In this document: piece by piece, positions 57,049 through 64,000 of the stretch
Layout: every line of letters begins with the position of its first letter
How positions within the stretch are numbered: position 1 is the stretch's first letter
DNA from: an uncultured Shimia sp.
Lineage (GTDB): Bacteria > Pseudomonadota > Alphaproteobacteria > Rhodobacterales > Rhodobacteraceae
Assembly: GCA_937897325.1 (NCBI GenBank)
Contig: CALCOY010000069.1
Location: 33,039 to 97,038 of the forward strand
Direction: 5' to 3'
Length of the DNA: 64,000 bases
The notes under the pieces: model-generated
What the model saw: the letters and a program-made list of their open reading frames with translations, nothing else
Database searches by the model: none
What the model was told of the DNA's origin: nothing
Program-made: the position numbers and the translations under genes

Positions 57049-58118
57049 GTCAGGCCTGCCAGTGCCTTGATCCCATCATTTCTCTGAAGTTCTTCTAATT
57101 TGCTAAAGTTTCGGCCAGCAAGCTCACGTCGTTCATCTGCGTGCGGTGGATGGCAAAGAAAGTGATACCATTCATTGCGCGACTTTGGCAAAGTGAGATT
57201 CTCCTCTCCAACAGCAACCATATCATGGATCGGACTCGCGACGAGGCGGCAACCGGATAAGGCGGCCTCAAGGAATTTTACGCGCGACTTGCAGCTGTTG
57301 AACTGAGTATTCTCTAAGGGGGCAATCACGGTGGAACAAGTAGCCATTAAGCCCGGTAATCGAAGAAAGTTGACCACATCTGCCGTATACACGTTTGGTA
57401 GTGCAGCAAGGCTGCCCGGAACTGAAACGGGCCCAACAAGCAGAAGGCTAAATTTCGGGTTTTCTGACAACACACGATGCAATACAGCCTCAACTATAGG
57501 AAAATCTTGATTATGACTATGGGTTCCGGCAAAATAGCCAATACTTGTAGAGGACCTTTTGAGGAACGGTGTGCGATTTTCATGATGAAGTGACAAAATG
57601 GAAGAGGGTACGACGTTTGAGGCAACCTCAACTTGGGCTTTGGGATTGTACTCTCGAACATGCGCCATGAGTGGCGCTGTCGAAACAATTACCTTATTGA
57701 AATGTCGCAGGCCTTCCAGGTTGCTCTTAAACGCCTTTATCGCTCTTTCTTTTGTCAATGTTCCGTTCTTCACGGCAGATGACACCAGCGCTAATTCCTC
57801 GTTGCCAAAGATCAGATCGTCGTAGTCTGCAATGAGAATAGCGCCAAGCTTGCTTAGGGTATCAATGACTGATCTAAATCCTACCCTTGCCGTATTAGGG
57901 CGGTGAAAAACATATACGTCATGATTGAGAAGAGGAGTGTTATGAAATTGTGCTGCGGAAACGACAGTACAATCGTAGCCTTCGGATGCTAACATCTCCG
58001 CGGGATGATAACAACGATACCGAACAGATGGATCTTTCAGAGGATTCTCTATTCGACCTGTCTCGCTCACAAAACAAATAGACGCGCGCTGCGACGACTT
58101 GTTTAACGTATTGCTCAC
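57045..58118 (-). CDS. Glycosyltransferase (GT4-like)
   Basis: The product resembles GT-B glycosyltransferases: an N-terminal acceptor half with RYRCYHPAEMLASEGYDCTVV and DVYVFHRPN, then a donor half with IGYFAGTHSHNQDF, LLLVGPVSVPG and KSRVKFLEAALSGCRLVASPI. The start is a choice: ATG 58133 has no ribosome binding site, whereas GTG 58118 has GGAGG eight bases upstream, lying just inside that ATG. I prefer the GTG, giving 357 residues. Its stop overlaps the next gene. It should add one sugar of the island polysaccharide. Confidence 0.82.
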   Translation of the reverse strand: MSNTLNKSSQRASICFVSETGRIENPLKDPSVRYRCYHPAEMLASEGYDCTVVSAAQFHNTPLLNHDVYVFHRPNTARVGFRSVIDTLSKLGAILIADYDDLIFGNEELALVSSAVKNGTLTKERAIKAFKSNLEGLRHFNKVIVSTAPLMAHVREYNPKAQVEVASNVVPSSILSLHHENRTPFLKRSSTSIGYFAGTHSHNQDFPIVEAVLHRVLSENPKFSLLLVGPVSVPGSLAALPNVYTADVVNFLRLPGLMATCSTVIAPLENTQFNSCKSRVKFLEAALSGCRLVASPIHDMVAVGEENLTLPKSRNEWYHFLCHPPHADERRELAGRNFSKLEELQRNDGIKALAGLT

Positions 58119-58269
58119 GTCTGAAACCTCCATGTTTCAACACTCAAAGATCATAAAGAGTATTCGCATAAATTCACATTTATGACGCCGAGGAATTGGC
58201 AGTAAGACCGAACCATCCAACTGATATTGCCCCAAACGAACACGATCTGGTTACGCATTGGGGGAACTT

Positions 58270-59022
58270 TTATTTCAGCCAAGCCAGATTTGTATGCTGC
58301 CTTGGCATATCCTCCACGCGGTCAAAGCTGTTTGTCGTTGTGTTGATCAAGTATGGCGTTCGGTTGAGGTCATTCATGAGTTTTAAAAACTTATCCAAGC
58401 CATAAGTCTCCTCAATAAGACTGGGAACAAATTCTGCAACAATCCCACAGTCTGATCTTTCGATAAGATCGGCCATTCCTTCAATCACGAAAGCCTCCCG
58501 ACCTTCGACATCAATCTTGACAAGTCCAACCTGGGGCGGATCAATTCCCAATTGATCAACGCGCTTGGCTTCTACTACTACCTCATCTGATCCATAATTT
58601 GTCGCGTTTTTAACACGAACTGCCCCAACTCTGTGTGTATCAGGTTCTGCCGAAAATCTCACGACGCCACCTGCGTTCCATGCTGCCATTTCATGCAGGT
58701 GCACAAAGCCCTGATATCCATTTAAAATAACATTATCGCGTAGCAACTTGAAGATTTGTGGGTTCGCTTCAATTGCATGAACGCGGCCTGCTGGCTTCAC
58801 GATGCGGCCAGCCTCAAGACTATGAATTCCCAAATTCGCGCCAACATCAATGAATATTTTGCCTGGATTGAGAAGTTTTTCAATGGCGAATGTGACGTCT
58901 GGTTCGTAGATATCAGTGGAGATAAAGTTGACCGTGCCTAGATCTTTAAGGTCTACAATGAACCGAAGTCCTGATTTCCTTTGAAACAAGGCGCGGCCAT
59001 TCCCCAAATATTTGTACTGCAT
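58270..59022 (-). CDS. FkbM family methyltransferase
   Basis: The 250-residue protein is a class I methyltransferase of the FkbM type. Motif I is FIDVGANLGIHSLEAGRIV, the acidic residue lies in HAIEANPQ, and the family block VGLVKIDVEGREAFVIEGM is present. FkbM enzymes O-methylate small molecules or sugars, and in polysaccharide clusters they often modify glycan hydroxyls. The ATG at 59022 has AGGGGG upstream. It is the first gene of the minus-strand island cluster, with 151 bases before the next gene. Confidence 0.9.
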   Translation of the reverse strand: MQYKYLGNGRALFQRKSGLRFIVDLKDLGTVNFISTDIYEPDVTFAIEKLLNPGKIFIDVGANLGIHSLEAGRIVKPAGRVHAIEANPQIFKLLRDNVILNGYQGFVHLHEMAAWNAGGVVRFSAEPDTHRVGAVRVKNATNYGSDEVVVEAKRVDQLGIDPPQVGLVKIDVEGREAFVIEGMADLIERSDCGIVAEFVPSLIEETYGLDKFLKLMNDLNRTPYLINTTTNSFDRVEDMPRQHTNLAWLK

Positions 59023-59887
59023 CGATCATCCCCCTGATTGTTGGGTCAGAACATTCGCTAGCTTTCTGGACGGCTGACCGTTCGCGGGGTTCGGACGGTG
59101 TGCGGAGAGTAACGGAAGGCTCTGTTTTGGTTTGCGACGGACTTTAGGCTGCGCTTTGATCGGGTTGCAAGAGCAATTTCTGTCGGGTCTTCTGCACTTG
59201 AGCGGCTTGGTTTGTGCCTCCCCGCGCCGCACCAGGCGGGACTGCAGTCCTGAGAATTTTTGGACAATCTTCAGCTGGTCATTGCACGATTTGAAACTCC
59301 GATATCGACGTGGCCTTCTTTGTAGAATGTCCGCTTTAATTGTCATCTACACGCACGGTTTTGAGAGAGGCCAGTGGTCGTAGCTGGCACGTCGTAGGAG
59401 CAGACTGCCGGAATGCCTGGCGACAAAGACGCTGGTGATCCTGAGCCGTTAAACGTCCCGGTCGCCGATGCCGCCCCGACGAAAGCTCTTGCGAGGGTTA
59501 TGTGCTAAGCTTGGCTTCGCGGGTCGATCGAGGCACTCGAGGATGAAGTCTGGCAGCAATTATAGGCGGTGCCACCCCAAGCCCATGCCGACTTTCCTCC
59601 TGTGTCGAGAAAAGCGAGAGGTCGAATGCGCTCAGTGGATCATCCGTTGAACCCGGTCGGAGATGACTTGTGCGGGGGTTGCCATCCGCTGTCTGGAACA
59701 AAATCGCATGCGTTCGAACCAGCTCACAAACAAGCCCGTGCGTGCGCAGATCCCTTTCGGGCCGCGCCCCTTAACCGAGGACTAGCGCAAGCAAGACGTT
59801 GCCGGTTCGATGTTGGAAATCCGTTTGCATCGTCTTGACCGGATGTTCTACTAACGGACGACGAGTGTCCAAAAACGAGCGAGCGAA
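59023..59887. other. Long stretch without an intact gene inside the island
   Basis: About 865 bases separate two divergent island genes. Several short frames on both strands look partly protein-like (for example minus 59058-59346 and plus 59569-59838), but none has a recognised family or start signal. Decayed insertion-element or cargo DNA is likely. The divergent promoters of the flanking genes must be here; I could not place them. Confidence 0.45.
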
Positions 59888-61723
59888 ATGGCCCAAATTC
59901 TAGAAGCCGACTTCGACACTATTGCCCGGAAAGCCGACCGCGCATCGACCCTAACCTTTGCGACCAGCACGGGCCTGCGACGGAGGCTGTTCGACCTCGT
60001 CCGCACATCAGAGTTGGATGGGCCAGTGGTTGAGGTCGGGTGCTACACCGGCGGAACATCGATCTTTTTGGCGCAAGCCTGTGCATTGACAGGCCGAGAA
60101 CTCATTTTGGTGGACGTGTCTGACGAATTTCTTCAACGGGCCGTTTCGAACATCAAACAGATCGTTGGGCCATGCACTGTGATCCCGTTTAAGGGGACAA
60201 GTCGGCAATTTGCCACGTCAAACATGTTAACGAAACGACCGCTTTTGGCCTTCATCGACGCGGATCATCGCTATGGTGCGGTCCTTGAAGATATATGTGC
60301 GATGGCCTCTCTCGAAAATGAGCCGGTCTATTGGGCCTTTCACGACTACAGCTTGCGCGGGACGATGGGCGACCGCACCCAGATCGCGGTTGATCGCGCG
60401 GTTCACGATCAGTTTGGCAAGATTGATCCGATGGAGCGCATTGGCACGCAAACGCTTGCTGAAACAGCTCCAAATCATGGGGGTGACTTTTGGGCCGCAA
60501 ATGGCTCTGAGGGCATCTTGTTCAAAAATAGTGATGCTGAACGAAAGCCGACCGCCACCCCCGCTCAGGCGAAAGCCAATCAAGCGACCGATCTTGCACC
60601 TTGGCCTGAGTGGCTTGCGGATGATTTTCGCACCGTTGATCAGCGTATCAAGGACTTGATGGGGCGCGGGCTAGACTGCGAAGGTCAGACTCAAGCGTTC
60701 GTAAAGCGGTGGTACGCCGATGCTGTGCCATCAATACGACGCCTGCGCGAGATTTTGGCCTCTGAAACGTTGAGAGACGCTTATTTCCAAGACTTTCAAT
60801 CCATGATCGACGGCCTAGGCGAGGGCGTAAAAAGTGACGTCTTCTCGACTAAGGCGTGCTTTCCCGCTCAGAGCATTCTGAACGACAAACTTCTCAATAT
60901 CCTTGGTTTATGTGCCCTTCGCGCGCAATTTGTCCGCAAATCGATTGAGAAGAAAAGGCGCGACGCAATCAGCGAACTGATGCGCGCCGGCAACCTTTCC
61001 CCCAAAGATTTTCAAGAAACAGATCAGCTTTTTGCAAACCTGGACACCTTTGAAGAGAACGGCTTTCTCGCGCTTTCCGTCGGTTCAGAAAGATCTTACG
61101 AGACGATTTGTCAGGAATTGTCAGACGAAGTTGTCATGAAGGACCAGTGGCTGACCAAAGTTGACGGAGATACATTGCTCTATCGGATGCCCTTGAATTC
61201 GAAAGACACGCCAGAAGCCATGTCGGTCGTGAGGAATAAAGACTTTATGCTGTCCTATTCCTTGATCTGCGGGCACGAAATCAGACCCATTCCAGTATAT
61301 TCTGAGTTTGTCCACCAGGGTGGGGGCGATGAGAATGAAGATGATGCAAACAAGATTTGGCACATGGATACGTTTCACAACACATATAAGTGGTGGTGTT
61401 TCTTTTCCGGTGTGAAGAAAGAGCTTGGTCCTTTCATGTACTTCCCAGGCTCAAATAAGCTGGACTGGAAAAAGATGCTGTGGCTGTCAATCTACAGCAC
61501 ATACACAGCTTTCGCCAAAGAGCGGGGTGAGGTGGTGATATCCCCGCGCATTTCGTCTGCGGATCTGGAGTTTTTCGGTCTAAGTGAACCGAAGGCTTTT
61601 GACGTGCCGCCTATGACGCTCGTGATCGCAGATACGTTTGGCATCCACCGAAGATCAGAACCGGAAGTTTCTGGTCTCATCCGGCGCAGTTTTTTCGGGT
61701 GGGCTCGAAGCGAATTGACCTAA
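59888..61723 (+). CDS. Fusion of SAM methyltransferase and phytanoyl-CoA-dioxygenase-like domain
   Basis: The N-terminal part (about 30-215) is a class I methyltransferase of the Methyltransf_24 type: VVEVGCYTGGTSIFLAQ (47-63), LVDVS and FIDADHRYGAVLEDI. After a linker and a helical region (about 245-400), the C-terminal part (about 420-605) resembles phytanoyl-CoA dioxygenase-like Fe(II)/2-oxoglutarate enzymes. Ligands are H492 and D494 in WHMDTFHN, with distal H587 in FGIHRRS and an Arg in LIRRSFFGW. One protein could thus methylate and oxidise the same or related glycan parts. It is transcribed opposite to the other island genes. Confidence 0.82.
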   Translation: MAQILEADFDTIARKADRASTLTFATSTGLRRRLFDLVRTSELDGPVVEVGCYTGGTSIFLAQACALTGRELILVDVSDEFLQRAVSNIKQIVGPCTVIPFKGTSRQFATSNMLTKRPLLAFIDADHRYGAVLEDICAMASLENEPVYWAFHDYSLRGTMGDRTQIAVDRAVHDQFGKIDPMERIGTQTLAETAPNHGGDFWAANGSEGILFKNSDAERKPTATPAQAKANQATDLAPWPEWLADDFRTVDQRIKDLMGRGLDCEGQTQAFVKRWYADAVPSIRRLREILASETLRDAYFQDFQSMIDGLGEGVKSDVFSTKACFPAQSILNDKLLNILGLCALRAQFVRKSIEKKRRDAISELMRAGNLSPKDFQETDQLFANLDTFEENGFLALSVGSERSYETICQELSDEVVMKDQWLTKVDGDTLLYRMPLNSKDTPEAMSVVRNKDFMLSYSLICGHEIRPIPVYSEFVHQGGGDENEDDANKIWHMDTFHNTYKWWCFFSGVKKELGPFMYFPGSNKLDWKKMLWLSIYSTYTAFAKERGEVVISPRISSADLEFFGLSEPKAFDVPPMTLVIADTFGIHRRSEPEVSGLIRRSFFGWARSELT

Positions 61724-62008
61724 ACATCACCGGATCTGCGCGGCACTGGGGCCTTTAACGTTCTGACGTGGTCGGCGCTTGTCCAGACAGATCGATGGTT
61801 GCCCGCTTCAAACGGTGCTGCACTGACTTCATTTGTTAGGGAAACACATCAGAAGCCCAGGTGTTTAATGCAACGGTTCGCTTGGGCCTCGCCCTGCCAC
61901 TCTTGTGCCGTGCAACCGCGCACGAACGGGATCACCGAAAATCGGGCCGCTCTAGGTGGTGGCAGGGTCAAGCGCGCTTGGCATCCTCATATCGCAATTG
62001 CAGATGCG
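61724..62008. other. Intergenic stretch between the island and gatB
   Basis: About 285 bases lie between the convergent methyltransferase-dioxygenase gene and gatB. No gene, terminator or attachment site was recognised. This is the right border of the polysaccharide island. Confidence 0.5.
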
Positions 62009-63523
62009 TCAGGCGGACAGCTTCTGCGTGACGATTTCGTTCACCGCCTTGGGGTTCGCTTTGCCGCCTGTAGCCTTCATGACTTGGCCCACAAACCAAC
62101 CGGCGAGTTTGGGGTTGTTCTTGGCCTTCTCCACCTGGGCGGGGTTGGCAGCGATGATCTCATCCACAGCAGCCTCGATCGCGCCGGTGTCGGTGACCTG
62201 CTTCATACTGCGGGCCTCGACAATTCGGGCTGGGTCGCCGCCCTCTGTGTAAACGATCTCGAAGAGGTCCTTAGCGATCTTCCCTGAGATGTCACCTGAC
62301 TTGATCAGTTTGATAATGTCGGCGAGTTGGCTGGGCGATACGGGGTTTTCGCTGATGTCGTGGTCTTCCTTTTTCAGCCGCCCGAACAACTCGTTGATGA
62401 CCCAGTTAGCCGCCAGTTTGCCATCGCCCGACTGCCCGGCCACCTCTTCAAAGAAAGCGGCGTCCGCAGTGTCGGCGGTTAGCACGCTGGCATCGTAGTC
62501 GGTGAGCCCGAAATCGTCCATAAAGCGGACTTTCTTCGCGTCAGGCAGCTCTGGCAGATTGGCCGCGATATCGTCGATCCAGGCTTGCTCGATCTCGAGG
62601 GGCAACAGGTCGGGGCAGGGGAAATAGCGGTAGTCATGTGCCTCTTCCTTTGAGCGCATGGATCGCGTCTCGCCCTTGTCGGGATCGTACAGGCGCGTTT
62701 CCTGATCGACTCTGCCACCACCTTCGACGATGGCGATCTGGCGGCGTGCCTCGACGTCGATTGCCTGCTGGATGAAGCGCATGGAATTCATGTTCTTGAT
62801 CTCGCAGCGTGTGCCGAGATGGCTGAAATCCTGTGTTTCCTGATAGCGTTCATAGGCACCGGGCAGGCAGATTGAGACGTTGACGTCAGCGCGCAGGTTG
62901 CCGTTCTGCATGTTGCCGTCACACGTACCGAGATAGCGCAGGATCTGGCGCAACTTTGTGATGTAGGCGGCGGCTTCTTCAGGTCCGCGGATATCCGGAC
63001 GGGAGACAATTTCCATCAGAGCCACGCCGGTTCGGTTAAGATCGACGAAGGACATGGCCGGGTCCATGTCGTGGATCGACTTGCCTGCGTCCTGTTCAAG
63101 GTGGATCCGCTCGACGCGCACTTTGCGGGCCAGGCCGGGACCCATTTCGACGAGGATTTCGCCCTCGCCAACGATCGGATGATAGAGTTGGCTGATCTGG
63201 TACCCTTGTGGAAGATCTGGATAGAAGTAGTTCTTGCGGTCGAATGCAGAGTACAGATGGATCTGGGCGTTCAGCCCCAAACCAGTGCGCACGGCTTGTT
63301 CGACGCAGTATTCGTTGATCACGGGCAGCATGCCAGGCATGGCGGCGTCGACAAAGGCCACGTTACTGTTCGGTTCGGCCCCGAATTGAGTGGAGGCGCC
63401 CGAGAAAAGCTTGGCGTTGCTGCTGACTTGGGCGTGGACTTCCATGCCGATCACAAGCTCCCAATCATGCTTTGCACCCGCGATGACTTTGGGCTTCGGG
63501 GTATCGTAGGTCAGGTCGAGCAT
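62009..63523 (-). CDS. gatB: Asp-tRNA(Asn)/Glu-tRNA(Gln) amidotransferase subunit B
   Basis: GatB is the tRNA-binding kinase subunit of GatCAB, which converts misacylated Glu-tRNA(Gln) or Asp-tRNA(Asn) to the correct form. The 504-residue protein has [22 protein letters not shown] at the N-terminus, the cradle region with [36 protein letters not shown], and a C-terminal YqeY-like tail ([23 protein letters not shown]). Motifs and length are normal. gatA and gatC are not in the window. It is divergent from the partial gene at the right edge. Confidence 0.97.
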   Translation of the reverse strand: MLDLTYDTPKPKVIAGAKHDWELVIGMEVHAQVSSNAKLFSGASTQFGAEPNSNVAFVDAAMPGMLPVINEYCVEQAVRTGLGLNAQIHLYSAFDRKNYFYPDLPQGYQISQLYHPIVGEGEILVEMGPGLARKVRVERIHLEQDAGKSIHDMDPAMSFVDLNRTGVALMEIVSRPDIRGPEEAAAYITKLRQILRYLGTCDGNMQNGNLRADVNVSICLPGAYERYQETQDFSHLGTRCEIKNMNSMRFIQQAIDVEARRQIAIVEGGGRVDQETRLYDPDKGETRSMRSKEEAHDYRYFPCPDLLPLEIEQAWIDDIAANLPELPDAKKVRFMDDFGLTDYDASVLTADTADAAFFEEVAGQSGDGKLAANWVINELFGRLKKEDHDISENPVSPSQLADIIKLIKSGDISGKIAKDLFEIVYTEGGDPARIVEARSMKQVTDTGAIEAAVDEIIAANPAQVEKAKNNPKLAGWFVGQVMKATGGKANPKAVNEIVTQKLSA

Positions 63524-63757
63524 TGTGGTCTCCGCGCATCAGCGAATTGGGGTTTAGTGCAGCCAGAAGACGCTCGCAAGGGCGGCGGCTGAATGCGGGG
63601 TGTGCTCTTTCAGCATGATTCGCATGTCCTTGCCTTCGAAATGCCAGAATTGTCAGAGTTAAGTGACGCCTTCCATTGTGACGGGAATTCGGGTGTCAGA
63701 GCGATCAGACAGAGTTATCGCATGACGTGAACATCTGCCCACACCATATACGAGAAA
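63524..63757. other. Intergenic stretch upstream of gatB
   Basis: This non-coding stretch between the divergent gatB and the partial right-end gene must contain the gatB promoter. No gene or repeat was seen in it. Confidence 0.5.
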
Positions 63758-63786
63758 TTGGCTTAAGTACTGTTTTTAAATAATAT
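63758..63786 (+). promoter_or_regulatory. Sigma-70-type promoter for the right-end gene
   Basis: TTGGCT (63758-63763) and TAATAT (63781-63786) are separated by exactly 17 bases in an AT-rich patch. The start codon of the next gene is at 63889, giving a leader of roughly 95 bases. Confidence 0.6.
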
Positions 63787-63888
63787 TTCAGAATTTCATT
63801 TCGCCTGCTTATCGCCTCAGAAGCAACATTGCGCTACGATAAATCCAATACTGAGACTGATTAAACATCTGAATGAATGGGAGGTCCC

Positions 63889-64000
63889 ATGTCTAATGTG
63901 AATAACAAGATCCTTGGCGCTGCAGCCCCTTTGCGTGGTTTTGCATTTTGTTTTGCGGTTCTTGCGGCGACGCCTGTTTTGGCGACGGATGGCGCGGTTG
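63889..64000 (+). CDS. Secreted protein, N-terminus only (cut by the window end)
   Basis: The first 37 codons encode a signal peptide: polar MSNVNNK, a hydrophobic core (about residues 17-27) and a likely cleavage site after PVLA. GGGAGG lies just before the ATG, and a good promoter lies about 100 bases upstream. The rest of the gene is outside the window, so the family cannot be named. Confidence 0.7.
   Translation, partial: MSNVNNKILGAAAPLRGFAFCFAVLAATPVLATDGAV

Noticed and set aside
61799..62287. 162-codon plus-strand frame overlapping the end of gatB
   Set aside because: Mostly antisense to gatB; no motif or ribosome binding site.

Overview
The window is a chromosomal segment of an alphaproteobacterium of the order Rhodobacterales (Roseobacter/Rhodobacter relatives). 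Four things point there: a full alphaproteobacterial division and cell-wall (dcw) cluster with two DUF2484 genes between murC and murB; a DUF1127 gene followed by tandem CCUCCUCCC-loop hairpins (the CcsR arrangement of Rhodobacter); the Entner-Doudoroff pair edd-eda; and cobS/cobT. Most of the sequence is GC-rich and densely coding. No rRNA, tRNA, CRISPR array or intact mobile element was found.

Layout. 1-515 is the 3' end of a dead IS5-type transposase. 1170-4063 is a tight four-gene operon: two flavodoxin-fold quinone reductase-like proteins, an isopenicillin-N-synthase-like 2-oxoglutarate oxygenase and a creatininase-family amidohydrolase. 4567-7017 (minus) is edd-eda with a 12-bp palindromic operator upstream. 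7393-9224 (minus) is a photolyase-like flavoprotein with inverted domain order plus a SAP/DUF6434 protein. 9359-11379 is clpP-clpX. 11380-12228 is a non-coding or decayed stretch. 12229-12717 (minus) is the DUF1127 gene with four tandem stem-loop sRNA units, the last being an intrinsic terminator. 12880-13950 is the Mrp/ApbC iron-sulfur carrier.

14550-37328 is the cell-envelope block: mraZ, rsmH, ftsL, ftsI, murE, murF, mraY, an inserted periplasmic PilJ/Cache protein, murD, ftsW, murG, murC, three small membrane proteins, murB, ddl, ftsQ, ftsA, ftsZ and lpxC. Many neighbours overlap by 1-4 bases, so translation is probably coupled. mraZ is preceded by about 600 bases of leader holding a strong terminator hairpin, as expected for the UpsM sRNA of Rhodobacter. 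After lpxC come bamD, recN and a ClC-type channel/transporter. 41756-50779 runs on the minus strand: J-domain protein, a REC / CHASE-histidine kinase / REC trio, cobS, a small secreted protein, cobT, aminopeptidase P and DUF427. bolA and a DUF4177 gene follow.

51641-61723 is an accessory surface-polysaccharide island, locally AT-rich (about 54.8-59 kb) and flanked by decayed DNA. It has a broken glycosyltransferase, a protein with two methyltransferase domains, a 993-residue capsule-synthase/RgpF fusion, a glycosyltransferase, an FkbM methyltransferase and, on the other strand, a methyltransferase fused to a phytanoyl-CoA-dioxygenase-like domain. gatB (minus) and the start of a secreted protein behind a good sigma-70 promoter close the window.

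Most unusual items: the tandem CCUCCUCCC hairpin array, the apparently circularly permuted photolyase, the oxidoreductase-oxygenase-creatininase operon, the PilJ/Cache gene inside dcw, and the multidomain polysaccharide enzymes.
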